From Parachryseolinea silvisoli (GTDB taxonomy: Bacteria > Bacteroidota > Bacteroidia > Cytophagales > Cyclobacteriaceae), in assembly GCF_021190955.1 (NCBI RefSeq), contig NZ_JAIOAO010000008.1, positions 110,610-174,609 on the forward strand: 64,000 nt of DNA, written 5' to 3'. A program made the translations under genes and the position numbers. The notes below the pieces were generated by a model. It searched no databases and was not told where the DNA came from. It saw nothing but the letters and a program-made list of their open reading frames with translations. The stretch's first letter is position 1, and each line of letters begins with the position of its first letter. This document shows positions 28,490 to 37,836 of this stretch, piece by piece.

Positions 28490-29718
28490 CTCCCTGGCTG
28501 AACTACTTCCTGGAGGCTAATCTCTGCCTCTGCTTCTTGCTGCTGTTATACCGGTTGCTCCTGTGGCGGCAGACTGCCTTCACCGCGCAACGGTGGATCT
28601 TGCTGGGGGCCACCGGGGTATCCATCGTTGTTCCGCTTGGGCACACCGCGTCAGCAGGCATTAACCTCGCGGTAGAAAACGTCATCCCAACGACCTGGCT
28701 GGAAGTCGTGACCGTCACCGACCAGACCGCGCCTGCCCGCACAGGGTCGGATGTGTGGTATTATATACAATGGTTCTATGCCGCCGGCATAATATTCTTC
28801 GTCATACGGTTTCTCTTCCGGTTGTGGCAGCTGTGGCGCCTGACGCGAACGTACCGTCCCTCCGGGCACTATCACGGCACACCCGTCGTGGTCCTCCCCG
28901 CCCCTTATAGTACATTCTCATTCTTCGGTCGCATCTTCCTCGGAAGCGAGGGAGCAATGCCCGGTGCACGCGCGTGGGTGCTACGGCACGAACAGGTGCA
29001 CGTGCGGCAATACCATTCTATCGACATTCTGTGGATCTATATACTCCAGGCGATCTTTTGGGTCAACCCCGTCCTGGCGATCTATAAAAGACTATTGACG
29101 GAACTTCACGAGTTCGAAGCCGATGCGCGCGCGGCGGCGGACAGTGAGGTACGTGAATACTGCAGCCTGCTGGCGAAGGTTGCTTTAGCGTCGGCCGACG
29201 TCCCCATCGCCCATTCATTTTCTCATTCATTCATCTTAAAACGTATCAACATGATCAAAACACATAAGACCGGCATCTCCACCCCGCGGGTGGCCATGCT
29301 AACCCTCTGTGCCACGGCCTTCTGCTACTTTATTGTCAGCAGCGAGCAGGTGGTTGCCCAGCAACAGAAACCCGCACAGCAGGAAGTGTCCCCCAGCCAG
29401 GAGGTAATGGAGGTTGTAGACGATATGCCAACCTACTATAACAACGGCATGCAAGGATTATATTCCTTCCTGGGCGAGAATATCAAGTATCCTGCCGACG
29501 ACCGTAAGCGCAACGTGGAGGGTACGGTGTTCGTCACCTTTGTCGTAGAAAAAGATGGCACCGTGTCGGGCGCCAGCGTAGAGAAAGGTGTATCGCCAGG
29601 GCTGGACAACGAAGCCCTGCGCGTAGCGAAGCTCACCCGCTGGACACCCGGCAAAGCAGGTGGAAAGATCGTCCGCGCCCGCATGGTGCTGCCCATCAAG
29701 TATAAGCTCGGGGCGTAA
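28486..29718 (+). CDS. M56/BlaR1-type membrane metallopeptidase fused to a TonB C-terminal domain
   Basis: A 410-residue sensor-like protein. N-terminal membrane helices (about 1-110) are followed by an M56 peptidase domain with zinc motif HEQVH in WVLRHEQVHVRQYHSID and the downstream Glu in ELHEFEADARAA. Another membrane helix lies near 275 (VAMLTLCATAFCYFIV). The C-terminal about 85 residues are a TonB-like domain (GTVFVTFVVEKDGTVSGASVEKGV to RMVLPIKYKL). In the family, M56 proteins release BlaI from DNA. The TonB-like part replaces the beta-lactam sensor of BlaR1, so the signal is unlikely to be beta-lactam binding; this is a common Bacteroidota arrangement. Confidence 0.93.
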   Translation: MTPWLNYFLEANLCLCFLLLLYRLLLWRQTAFTAQRWILLGATGVSIVVPLGHTASAGINLAVENVIPTTWLEVVTVTDQTAPARTGSDVWYYIQWFYAAGIIFFVIRFLFRLWQLWRLTRTYRPSGHYHGTPVVVLPAPYSTFSFFGRIFLGSEGAMPGARAWVLRHEQVHVRQYHSIDILWIYILQAIFWVNPVLAIYKRLLTELHEFEADARAAADSEVREYCSLLAKVALASADVPIAHSFSHSFILKRINMIKTHKTGISTPRVAMLTLCATAFCYFIVSSEQVVAQQQKPAQQEVSPSQEVMEVVDDMPTYYNNGMQGLYSFLGENIKYPADDRKRNVEGTVFVTFVVEKDGTVSGASVEKGVSPGLDNEALRVAKLTRWTPGKAGGKIVRARMVLPIKYKLGA

Positions 29719-29744
29719 GTCGCCCGATAGCTTCCCCTAGGGAG

Positions 29745-29777
29745 AGGGCGGGATGGATATAAAATCCACCCCGCCCT
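29745..29777 (+). terminator. Hairpin terminator after the M56-TonB gene
   Basis: A 14-bp stem with one mismatch (arms 29745-29758 and 29764-29777, GC-rich half AGGGCGGG) and loop ATAAA, followed by TAAAAACC. It lies 27 bp after the stop. The T-run is poor, so efficiency is uncertain. Confidence 0.5.
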
Positions 29778-29906
29778 TAAAAACCGGCAGCCACCGGTAT
29801 AGAATTCAGCGCTTCTTGATTCTTTTCCAGCAACGCACGCCAACTTTTTCCGTTATTTGGGTGTCTCACATGGTGTGATCAACTATCCAACTTTTAAAGC
29901 GTTGCT

Positions 29907-32900
29907 ATGATTCGGATTTTTACGTACATCTCTCTTTTTATTTGCTCATGTTTTCTGGTCTGTCGCCCGGCGGCCGCCCAGGGCTTTTTTGAGCGCCCCA
30001 TTCCCAAGAGCTACCAGGGAATAGAAGTATTGCAATCCCCGGCAAACGATTATTATGTTTTGTCAGGCAGTCCCTATCATGTCACCCGCCTGAATAGCGC
30101 CGGCTACCGATTGGGCCAACTGCCACTGGACGTATTCCCCGCTACGGTGTACCCTTTTACCGGCATCGGTGTGACCGCCGACCGTGTGCTGGTCGTGGGT
30201 GGTGAGGCGAAGGGCGGATTGACACTGGTCTCTGTCAACCATGACCTAACCGACAGCAAATCGGCCACGTTATATACTGCGGCGTTCAAAGGCGCCAAAG
30301 TCGCCGGGCTAAGCAACAACGGTGCCGCCATCCTCGTCAGTACGCCCAACGACAATGGCTACCGCAACCCGCACCTCTTTTTAACAGACGCCAACCTTAC
30401 CATACAAAGCGACCGTGTATATACCCTGCCGGCAAACATAGACATCGTCCACATAGGCGAATTGGCTAACCACGACCTGGTACTCGTAGGCCGCGATGCC
30501 GAAACCGGCGCCGGTTCCATCATCCTCACGCAGGCCAATGGAACGCCCCGCGCGGCAGCCCCCGGACTTCCGCCCCTCCTGGATGTAAAAGTATACGGCA
30601 ATAAACTATACGCGCTCAGTACTACTAACAACGGCCGCACGGCCACGCTATACGTGTACGGCGACAACCTCAACGTCACCCAACAGGCAGACCTCTTCAC
30701 CCACGCGGCAGCCATCCCCACCACGACATACCTGTCGCAAAGCAACAACGGCGACATTGCCGTGGCCACACCCGCGGAAAACAAGCCGGGCATGGACCTG
30801 CATGTATTTACCGGCAGCTCGTTTACCGAAACGGCCACCGTATACCACAGCCTGGCCCAGGTCGGCGGCAGAACGGTACCATCAGCAGCGTCGACAGCCA
30901 ACATCGGCTTTGCCATCCTGACCGTCCTGCCTATACGGGACTATCCCGACCTGTCCGACCTGCCCGTGCTGGTGAAAACAAATGCCGCCGGCCAGGGCCC
31001 CGAACATTTACCCCTCGAGGCCGTCTCCCCAACCGGCATGGAGGAAGTTGACAGCCTCACGTTCCAACATTGGGCCGACCTCGATGGCGATGGCCAACGC
31101 GAGCTTTTTCTGACAAATGACAAGATCAATGTCTTCCGCTACAATGCCACCACCGGGCAGTTTGCGCGCATCAATACCCCCTTTCCCGGCGAGCGCAAGG
31201 GCTTCCAGAGCCTTAGCACCGCCGATGTAGACAACGACGGCGACCTCGACTTTTATATCAACCGCCACCGTGCGCGGGAGACGCATGTTCTTTCTCCTAT
31301 ACCGAATATACTGTATCGCAACAATGGCGACGGGAGCTTTACAGCAGAAACCGGCGCGATCTGCCCCGAAGGTATCGCCACCCGCCAAAGCTTTTGGATC
31401 GACCTGAACAACGACCATTGGCTGGATCTATACCTCTCGGGCTCTACCCATGACCGTGCCTATCTCAACAACGGCGACGGTAACCATTTTACCGAGCTTG
31501 ACCTGACGTTCCTTCCCCGCAAAAATAATGTGGAGGCTGTGCCCATCGGCATGCTGTGGGAAGACCTGAATGGCGACGGTTACGTGGATGCCATCAACCA
31601 GCCCGAGCAGGGCGACGCCTACATCTTGCTCAACCAGCAAGGTACAGGCTTTACGAAAGTACCGCTGCAACAATATATCTCCCTGGCAGGGCCGCCCTAC
31701 GTAGTGCCTACCCGCATACAGAATCTCTCCACCAGCTATGTAAACGGCAAGCGCTGCCTGCTCATAGGCCAGTACGACCAGCTACGGTATTTTGAGCATG
31801 ATGGTACACGCTACGTAGAAAAGCCGCGTCCGGAAACGCTGGAATATTATCGAAACTACAGCGCCAAATTCTATGACTTTGACAATGACGGCGACCAGGA
31901 TGTGATCTCGTATCAGAACGAGCGCGCGTGGCTAAACCGCAACGACGGCGAAGCAGGCTTTTCTATTCCCGCGTTCGATGCATTCGGCCTATCCGCATTT
32001 ACGTGGTACGACTACGACAACAACGGCTCGAAGGATCTGATCGCGGGTCGCGCGACCGTAAAAAATAACTGCACCAACAACTGGCTAAAAATCCGCCTCC
32101 GGGGCAACATATCTCCCGCTGCCGGGACCGGCGCCGTGGTATCCGTGAACGTCAATGGTGTCTGGCAACATCGCACCATCACCACCGATGCCGGCCCCGT
32201 CAGCGGCGAAGTCGGCGACGAAGCGTTCTTCGGCCTGGGCGATGCCACCACCATAGACGCGCTTACCATCGCCTGGCCATCCGGTTGTACCAGCCAGTAT
32301 ACGAATGTTACCGCCAATCAGCGGCTTACCTGCGAAGAAACCTGCGCCGGCTCAGCCCCCACCGTCGACATCCTCGGCAACGGCTGCCTCGGTGCGCCTC
32401 AAAGGGTAAATCTCGGCGGGGGCGGTACACAATTCGCCTGGTACCGCACGAAAGACCAGGAAGAGGCTTTCCTCGTCAGCGGCAGCGAATCCGTAACGTT
32501 CGATACGCTAACCAGGTCGCAGACGCTGTATGTCGCCAACATCAGCGGCGACAGCCCTTCCCGGCGTATGCCCGTCGCGCTCTCCGCCGGCGTACGTCCG
32601 GTCTTCCTCGTAGCCATGACGCAAACAGGCTCCGGCTACCAGTTCACGGCAACCTCTGCAGACCCAACCATCACAACCTATCAGTGGTACCTCGCCGACA
32701 ACCAGCTTGCCGGCACGGGCAGCAGTTATACCCCGCCTCCCCTCGCTACAGGTGCACAAAGGGTCTGCGCCCGCGTGGTCAGCAACGGTTGTGACGCCTG
32801 GAACTGCGTCGAGTTTATCGTAACAGGAGTGGAAGAATCGATCCTCACAGAGTATACCGTGCACCCGAACCCCGTAAAAGGCAAGCTGCATATCGCGCAC

Positions 32901-33065
32901 AAAAGCGACAGACCCTTTACCCTGGAGTTGATACACATCACGGGCGCACACGCCTACCACGCGAGCGGCAGCGCGTCCTATGAAATAAATACAGAAGGAT
33001 ACGCCCCCGGCCTGTACGTCCTGCGGATCAACGGCCAGGGAGCGATCAAAATTGTTAAGCAATAA
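29907..33065 (+). CDS. Secreted FG-GAP/ASPIC repeat protein with T9SS sorting domain
   Basis: A 1052-residue surface or secreted protein. The signal peptide ends RPAAAQ (about 25). The central part carries FG-GAP/VCBS calcium-binding-like repeats: DLDGDGQRELF, DVDNDGDLDFY, DLNGDGYVDAI, DFDNDGDQDVI and DYDNNGSKDLI. An ASPIC/UnbV-like domain follows (WLKIRLRGNISPAAGTGAVV to DALTIAWPSG). Ig/PKD-like segments lead to a type A T9SS C-terminal domain (HPNPVKGKLHIAH to LYVLRINGQGAIKIVKQ). The sorting domain implies export through the type IX system. Function may be adhesion or polymer binding; no enzyme motif is seen. Confidence 0.92.
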   Translation: MIRIFTYISLFICSCFLVCRPAAAQGFFERPIPKSYQGIEVLQSPANDYYVLSGSPYHVTRLNSAGYRLGQLPLDVFPATVYPFTGIGVTADRVLVVGGEAKGGLTLVSVNHDLTDSKSATLYTAAFKGAKVAGLSNNGAAILVSTPNDNGYRNPHLFLTDANLTIQSDRVYTLPANIDIVHIGELANHDLVLVGRDAETGAGSIILTQANGTPRAAAPGLPPLLDVKVYGNKLYALSTTNNGRTATLYVYGDNLNVTQQADLFTHAAAIPTTTYLSQSNNGDIAVATPAENKPGMDLHVFTGSSFTETATVYHSLAQVGGRTVPSAASTANIGFAILTVLPIRDYPDLSDLPVLVKTNAAGQGPEHLPLEAVSPTGMEEVDSLTFQHWADLDGDGQRELFLTNDKINVFRYNATTGQFARINTPFPGERKGFQSLSTADVDNDGDLDFYINRHRARETHVLSPIPNILYRNNGDGSFTAETGAICPEGIATRQSFWIDLNNDHWLDLYLSGSTHDRAYLNNGDGNHFTELDLTFLPRKNNVEAVPIGMLWEDLNGDGYVDAINQPEQGDAYILLNQQGTGFTKVPLQQYISLAGPPYVVPTRIQNLSTSYVNGKRCLLIGQYDQLRYFEHDGTRYVEKPRPETLEYYRNYSAKFYDFDNDGDQDVISYQNERAWLNRNDGEAGFSIPAFDAFGLSAFTWYDYDNNGSKDLIAGRATVKNNCTNNWLKIRLRGNISPAAGTGAVVSVNVNGVWQHRTITTDAGPVSGEVGDEAFFGLGDATTIDALTIAWPSGCTSQYTNVTANQRLTCEETCAGSAPTVDILGNGCLGAPQRVNLGGGGTQFAWYRTKDQEEAFLVSGSESVTFDTLTRSQTLYVANISGDSPSRRMPVALSAGVRPVFLVAMTQTGSGYQFTATSADPTITTYQWYLADNQLAGTGSSYTPPPLATGAQRVCARVVSNGCDAWNCVEFIVTGVEESILTEYTVHPNPVKGKLHIAHKSDRPFTLELIHITGAHAYHASGSASYEINTEGYAPGLYVLRINGQGAIKIVKQ

Positions 33066-33082
33066 TATATATACCAGCAGTG

Positions 33083-33106
33083 TGCCGGTGGCTTAGTCCA
33101 CCGGCA
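33083..33106. terminator. Bidirectional hairpin between convergent genes
   Basis: A perfect 9-bp stem (TGCCGGTGG and its complement, arms 33083-33091 and 33098-33106) overlaps the end of the minus-strand gene at 33093. It follows the plus-strand stop by 18 bp, has ATCATTTT downstream, and may serve both genes. Confidence 0.5.
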
Positions 33107-33767
33107 TCATTTTGCTGCTTTCGATGTAGTGCTTAAAGTTATTTAAGTCGTCCGCGACGATCTTTTCCAGCAGCGGGTTCAGCAAACGGGCTGCTCCCTC
33201 CCCTACCAGGCCCATGGGAGCACGATATGTGATCACCGCGCGGATCTGCGTACGCCCTGCGCCCGCATCGCGGAACTCTACCTTACCGGCATTGTCGATC
33301 TGTGACCCCGGCAACGCCGCCCAGCTCAACAGCTCACCGGGCTCATCCAGAATGATCGACGCATACCACTGCACCGGCTCCGGCACACCCGGCAACTTGG
33401 CCGTCCACCGCGACTGCCCGTCTTCCGCCTGCTCTACCGATACCAGGTGCTTCATAAACAACGGCAGCTGCTCCAGCTTGCGCCAGAACGCATATACATC
33501 GGCACGCGGCCTATCCACCGTGACAGATGTGCGGACGTTGATGTTGCGCGCATGCAGCTCCGGGTCGCGCGTCAGCGCATTCGCCACCGGGCAGTGCCCT
33601 GAAATAGCGCGATACAACAGATACGCGCCCGCAGCACCTTTTAACAGGCCACCGTTCGCAAAAGCCGAACGCACCATCCACGCGCCGGCAATGCCCGAAA
33701 GCACACGCTCCGGCGTGCTGACATTGCTGTCCGGGCTATACGATTGAAGATTTTCGAGAAGGTTCAT
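33093..33767 (-). CDS. SRPBCC (polyketide cyclase/dehydrase-like) protein with N-terminal DUF2892-like segment
   Basis: A 224-residue protein. The start MNLLENLQSY at 33767 is preferred to an upstream ATG at 33818. The first about 70 residues (RVLSGIAGAWMVRSAF...LLYRAISGHCPV) resemble a DUF2892-type hydrophobic hairpin. The rest is a SRPBCC/START-like domain (INVRTSVTVDRPRADVYAFWRKLEQLPLFMKHLVSVE). This combination is widespread and is thought to bind hydrophobic molecules near the membrane; no substrate is known. It shows no link to the polyketide cluster 14 kb away. Confidence 0.8.
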   Translation of the reverse strand: MNLLENLQSYSPDSNVSTPERVLSGIAGAWMVRSAFANGGLLKGAAGAYLLYRAISGHCPVANALTRDPELHARNINVRTSVTVDRPRADVYAFWRKLEQLPLFMKHLVSVEQAEDGQSRWTAKLPGVPEPVQWYASIILDEPGELLSWAALPGSQIDNAGKVEFRDAGAGRTQIRAVITYRAPMGLVGEGAARLLNPLLEKIVADDLNNFKHYIESSKMMPVD

Positions 33768-33966
33768 AGTATGATCTTGTTTGCATAAACAGCCGTAATT
33801 AATTGTGCCATCACACAACCCCGCGTGGGACTGCCCGGCCTGTCATCGTTGGGGACGCAATTTCCCCACAAGCGCTTCCCCGAAACCCAGCCCCGCGCCG
33901 CGGCCCTGAAACCGCTGCCATACGTGTTAAAAATTTGTATCTTTCCCACCTTAAATCACAGACACC

Positions 33967-34596
33967 ATGGCAGCGCGCGACTGGCAAAAAGAAATTCAGC
34001 CGTTACTGAAAAAGTACAAAGGCAAAAAGTTTCCCCTCGACTATGGCAACACCTATGAGCTCGTGATCATGGTGATCCTCGCCGCGCAAGACTCCGACGC
34101 ACACATCAACAAAGTCGCACCCGATCTCTTCAAAGCCTTCCCCAACATGAAGGCCCTCGCCAAAGCAACCGAAGACACCCTGCACCCGCTCATCGGCAAA
34201 GTGCGCAACTTCGGCAATAAGACGAAGTGGCTCATGAGCCTGGCCCAAACGGTGAAGGACGACAAAAACATCCCCCTCACCATGGACGAGCTCACCGCGC
34301 TGCCCGGCATCGGCCGCAAGTCCGCCAACGTCATCATGCGCGAGTCTGGCGTCGCCGCCGAAGGCATCATCGTCGACCTCCACGTCGTACGCGTAGCCCC
34401 CCGGTTAGGCATCGCCACCGGTACCGACCCCAAGAAAATCGAAAAACAAATCATGGAAGTAATCGCGCCCAAAGACTGGGGGGAAGTCGGCATGGCCATC
34501 TCCTTCCTCGGCCGCGAAACCTGCCGCCCGACCAATCCGAAACACGCCGAGTGCGTCATGAAGACTTCCTGCGCGTACTATAAGGCGTTGCAGTAA
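33967..34596 (+). CDS. nth: Endonuclease III-like DNA glycosylase, with one cluster cysteine replaced by His
   Basis: A 209-residue base-excision-repair glycosylase/AP lyase. The helix-hairpin-helix LPGIGRKSANVIM holds the catalytic Lys, and VDLHVVRV holds the catalytic Asp. The usual C-terminal iron-sulfur loop is C-x6-C-x2-C-x5-C. Here CRPTNPKHAECVMKTSC aligns without gaps but has His at the second position, leaving three cysteines. The cluster may use the His as a ligand, or may be lost; this cannot be decided from sequence. The family role is removal of oxidised pyrimidines. It is a single gene, followed 44 bp later by a DoxX-like gene. Confidence 0.9.
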   Translation: MAARDWQKEIQPLLKKYKGKKFPLDYGNTYELVIMVILAAQDSDAHINKVAPDLFKAFPNMKALAKATEDTLHPLIGKVRNFGNKTKWLMSLAQTVKDDKNIPLTMDELTALPGIGRKSANVIMRESGVAAEGIIVDLHVVRVAPRLGIATGTDPKKIEKQIMEVIAPKDWGEVGMAISFLGRETCRPTNPKHAECVMKTSCAYYKALQ

Positions 34597-34640
34597 AAAA
34601 AATCTGCGCATACTGTCCAATCGTCGGTTCGCGAAGCATT

Positions 34641-35057
34641 GTGACAGAAAAACGCATGACAACAATCAGCACTTCCGAAAAACCGCGTCAAATCGCTTAC
34701 TGGATCATTACCATCCTCCTCTGCACCGGCATGTTCGCCGGCGGCGTCGCGCAGGCCGTCCACGCGCCCTGGAACACGCAGGGCTTCATCCACCTCGGCT
34801 ATCCCCTATACGTCATGACACTCATCGGCCTCTGGAAGATCGCCGGCGTAGTAGTGCTCCTGGCCCCGGGCTGGCCGCTTGTAAAGGAATGGGCCTATGC
34901 CGGTTTCTTCTTTGTCATGACCGGCGCGGTTGTATCACACCTGGCCAGCGGCGACGGAGTCAGCGGCGTCATCTGGCAAAGCATCTTTGTTGTGTTGATT
35001 GTGCTATCGTGGCACCTGCGGCCGGCATTACGCAGACTCCCCGTGCAGGCCCGGTAG
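34641..35057 (+). CDS. DoxX-like membrane protein
   Basis: A 138-residue protein with four membrane helices (ITILLCTGMFAGGVAQ; YPLYVMTLIGLWKIAGVVVLLA; EWAYAGFFFVMTGAVVSHLA; IWQSIFVVLIVLSWHL). The G-YP-Y...LIGLWKIAG block is typical of the DoxX-like family (PF13564-like). Its role is not known. An ATG five codons inside (34656) is also plausible. It ends before a bidirectional hairpin shared with the convergent gene. Confidence 0.82.
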   Translation: MTEKRMTTISTSEKPRQIAYWIITILLCTGMFAGGVAQAVHAPWNTQGFIHLGYPLYVMTLIGLWKIAGVVVLLAPGWPLVKEWAYAGFFFVMTGAVVSHLASGDGVSGVIWQSIFVVLIVLSWHLRPALRRLPVQAR

Positions 35058-35105
35058 TCAGTCACACACGCTCGCAACTCCAGAGTATGGCAACAGACAT
35101 CATCC

Positions 35106-35129
35106 AGCACCAGGCCACGACCTGGTGCT
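35106..35129. terminator. Bidirectional hairpin terminator
   Basis: A perfect 9-bp stem (AGCACCAGG and its complement, arms 35106-35114 and 35121-35129) with a six-base loop and TTTTAC after it. It lies between the convergent ends at 35057 and 35136. Confidence 0.65.
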
Positions 35130-35135
35130 TTTACA

Positions 35136-36449
35136 TTATGGCTTCCGTTTCGGCACAGCAGGCAATCCTTTCTCCTTCCGCAGCCGGGCCATCGCCCAAC
35201 ACCACCACGCGCACTGTTCACCGTTGCCGGCATCCTTGCTTTTCCATACAGCCTCTTTCATGGACGCCAGGTCTTTATCGGTCAACTTCTGCGAAGGCTT
35301 GATACCCGCAGCATCCAGCCAACCGCCTTCCATATAGATGCTGCTGCCGGCGTTTACAATTCCGATCAATTTTAGGATCTGTGCCACCCGTGTATAGTCT
35401 TTCTCCTGGCGACAGAATTCCATCTCCCAACCGAGGCCCTTACCAATGATCTCGTTCGATACGGTGCCGTCGGGATAGCCGTCTGTCGGCATCCACGCCA
35501 GGCCACGGGTGGTCTTGAGCAATGTGCGCTGCATCTCCGCTACTGTATTTACCATCACCCCATGCTCGAGCGCCTCCCATCCGGCGGCCACGGGCGCCAA
35601 ACATACCCACCCCATTCCCAAAAACGGCACGCCGCCGTTCGAATCCGGCAACCGCATTTCAAGATAGGTAGTCTTACCGTTGCGCTGCACCGTCAGATGC
35701 TTCGCGATGCCTTGCCTCAGCAGGCCGAGCTTTTTGCTCCAATTGTCACCGAGTGCTCCCGCGCCTCTTCGTTTTGCCACGGTGATCATATCCGTCAGCG
35801 CTGCGCCGACAAAGCTTTGCGTCAGAAGGTCCCACGTATCCCAGCGTCGGCCTTCGCGCGAATGCTCAAACGACAGGTTACGCACCAGGCCCGGCTCGAT
35901 CGACCACCAACCCACCTGCAGATACGTGCGGTCACACGTCCGCTCCATGAGCTTACTAACCAGGGGCCACGTCTTATCTTCAAAGGCGGTATGCCCACGC
36001 TGCACTGCCAGCCGCGCCCACGCAAGCAGTACATGCGCCTGTCCGTCGATCTGGTTCTCATTGCTGGTGACCGGATAACGACCATCGACCGCTTGTCCGA
36101 TTACATGCGGGATCCGCTCCATATCGTTTTCCGCCACGGCATTCAGCACAAAGCTGATCATGCGCTCGGCCTCTTGATAGCGGCCCGTCTCGAGCAGCAA
36201 TAGTACCATCGGCCCGGTTGTACGGCAGTACATGCCGTCATAGGCACCACTGAGTGACTCCTCCAGGTATCCATCCGGGTTTAGACGGTCCAGCAAGCTA
36301 TAGTAAGTATTGGCATATAGTTTTTCGAAGAAAGGAGTTTGTAGTACGTCTGCGACCGAGTCCCGAATAGCGGCAGCACATGGCTGCGTAGAAAAGATGA
36401 AAGAGACTGGAAGCAGGATGGAGCAAAGAAAAAATACACGCATGGACAT
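35136..36449 (-). CDS. Secreted six-hairpin (alpha/alpha) glycosidase-like protein, family unassigned
   Basis: A 437-residue protein with a signal peptide (about 1-26, cleavage after CAAA). The repeated amphipathic helices (TGRYQEAERMISFVLNAVAE; GQAHVLLAWARLAVQRG; WSKKLGLLRQGIAKHL; DYTRVAQILKLIGIV) and aromatic-rich loops (YDGMYCRTTGPM; NENQIDGQAHVLLAW; GWEMEFCRQEKDY) fit an (alpha/alpha)6-barrel carbohydrate enzyme. I cannot assign a GH family. Candidate acid/base residues are the Glu and Asp of ENQIDG and EGGWLDAAG, which is inference. It is divergent from an AraC gene at 36738, which may control it. Confidence 0.7.
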   Translation of the reverse strand: MSMRVFFLCSILLPVSFIFSTQPCAAAIRDSVADVLQTPFFEKLYANTYYSLLDRLNPDGYLEESLSGAYDGMYCRTTGPMVLLLLETGRYQEAERMISFVLNAVAENDMERIPHVIGQAVDGRYPVTSNENQIDGQAHVLLAWARLAVQRGHTAFEDKTWPLVSKLMERTCDRTYLQVGWWSIEPGLVRNLSFEHSREGRRWDTWDLLTQSFVGAALTDMITVAKRRGAGALGDNWSKKLGLLRQGIAKHLTVQRNGKTTYLEMRLPDSNGGVPFLGMGWVCLAPVAAGWEALEHGVMVNTVAEMQRTLLKTTRGLAWMPTDGYPDGTVSNEIIGKGLGWEMEFCRQEKDYTRVAQILKLIGIVNAGSSIYMEGGWLDAAGIKPSQKLTDKDLASMKEAVWKSKDAGNGEQCAWWCWAMARLRKEKGLPAVPKRKP

Positions 36450-36737
36450 ATCTGTTTTGAGATGCTACGGTCCAATATGCAAAAAAATCCAGTACAATCG
36501 GCGCCTGTCATCCCATCCACCCGGTGGCGCACGATTACGTACACATTACCAAAAACCGTTTCGCATACGCCATCACTACAATTTCGTAACATTCTATACT
36601 TCTAACGTAAACTTTTGTCAACATCAGGGAAACTATAATCAGTAAATTCGATAAATGATCACGCCCCGCCCAGGCAATGCCCCGTCACTTGTCAACAAGT
36701 AAGTAGTCGTTTTTAGGAAATTGTTGTGGATACAAAG

Positions 36738-37307
36738 ATGGTAAAAATGGTAACAAACGTAACAAAGATAGAGGGAACACCCTATACTTCTGCCGACAAG
36801 CGGTTGGAAGAGGTCGCCGCGTCCCTCGCAAGGACCCTCGCACTCATACGCCGCAAAGCGCCCGAAAGCGACGAATATCCCCTGCGCGTGTATGCCCTCA
36901 TCCGCAAGCTGTATGCGCTGGCCCAGGACCGATGGAACGACCAGCAGCAAGGCATCCGCTACTTGTCAGCCGACTTATCCAACATCGACAAGGCACGCCT
37001 CGTCAAGATCGCGCAATATATTCTCGAGCACATCGACGAGCCTCCTACGCTCAGCGACCTGGCCTACGAGGCGGGCGTCAGTCTCTCCAAGCTCAAACAG
37101 GATTTTAAGAAAGCCTTTGGCATCACCGTACACCAATTCTACGCGCGTGAGTTCGTCAAACAAGCACAGCATATCTTACTCGACGAAGCGCGGCTGCCCA
37201 TCAAGACTGTAGCCTATAAATTCGGGTATAGCGTGACCGGCTTTATAAAGATCTTCAAGAAAGAGTCGGGCATGACCCCGAAACAATTCCGGCAAATGTA
37301 TAGGTAG
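36738..37307 (+). CDS. Short AraC family regulator (DNA-binding part with brief N-terminus)
   Basis: A 189-residue protein counted from the ATG at 36738; GTG at 36726 and ATG at 36747 are alternatives. The last 100 residues are an AraC helix-turn-helix domain (KIAQYILEHIDEPPTLSDLAYEAGVSLSKLKQDFKKAFGI and YKFGYSVTGFIKIFKKESGMTPKQFRQMYR). The first about 85 residues are a helical stretch (LEEVAASLARTLALIRRKAPES) too short for a cupin effector domain. It is transcribed divergently from the glycosidase-like gene, which it may regulate. Confidence 0.88.
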   Translation: MVKMVTNVTKIEGTPYTSADKRLEEVAASLARTLALIRRKAPESDEYPLRVYALIRKLYALAQDRWNDQQQGIRYLSADLSNIDKARLVKIAQYILEHIDEPPTLSDLAYEAGVSLSKLKQDFKKAFGITVHQFYAREFVKQAQHILLDEARLPIKTVAYKFGYSVTGFIKIFKKESGMTPKQFRQMYR

Positions 37308-37351
37308 AGTTTAAGAAGCTACCTGCAGCACGATAGCAGTGTGCCGTTCGG

Positions 37352-37786
37352 TCAGGCCGGCGTCTTGATGCTGATCATCCATTGCACACCATACTGGTCC
37401 TCCACCATACCGAAGGTATCGCCCCAAAACTGTTTACCCAGTGTCGCCAATACGCGTCCACCGTCGCTCAGGCTGTGAAAGTAACCCGTCAGCAATGCTT
37501 CGTCCGTTCCTTCCAGCGACAACGCAAACTGGCCGTCGCTCCGGGCGTGGATCAGCCCCGGATTGTCGCTGGCCAGGATCTTTACCGGCCCCTCCAGACT
37601 GGCGTGCATGATCTTGTCCTTCATGGCCTCCGAATTTGCCCCCGGGTTGCTGTGGGCATCCGCAGGCCCGTCGCCAAAGGTGGACAGCGTCAGCTCGCCG
37701 CCAAAAATGCTCTTATAAAATTGCATCGCTTCCCGGCAGCTGCCGCCGAAAAACAAATAAGGATGGAGGTGAAGAGATGACGCCAT
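37352..37786 (-). CDS. VOC family protein (PhnB/glyoxalase-like)
   Basis: A 144-residue vicinal-oxygen-chelate protein: LHPYLFFGGSCREAMQFYKSIFGGEL, DKIMHASLEGPVKILASDN and GDTFGMVEDQYGVQWMISI. This is the PhnB/DUF-type subgroup common in Bacteroidota, with unknown substrate. Metal ligands are not all evident in this subgroup. No operon partner; the next gene, cheW-like, is 50 bp upstream on the same strand. Confidence 0.9.
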   Translation of the reverse strand: MASSLHLHPYLFFGGSCREAMQFYKSIFGGELTLSTFGDGPADAHSNPGANSEAMKDKIMHASLEGPVKILASDNPGLIHARSDGQFALSLEGTDEALLTGYFHSLSDGGRVLATLGKQFWGDTFGMVEDQYGVQWMISIKTPA

Positions 37787-37836
37787 AGGAGTTTTTTGGA
37801 TAGGCTATAAATTATTATGCCTGCTATACCCCATAA

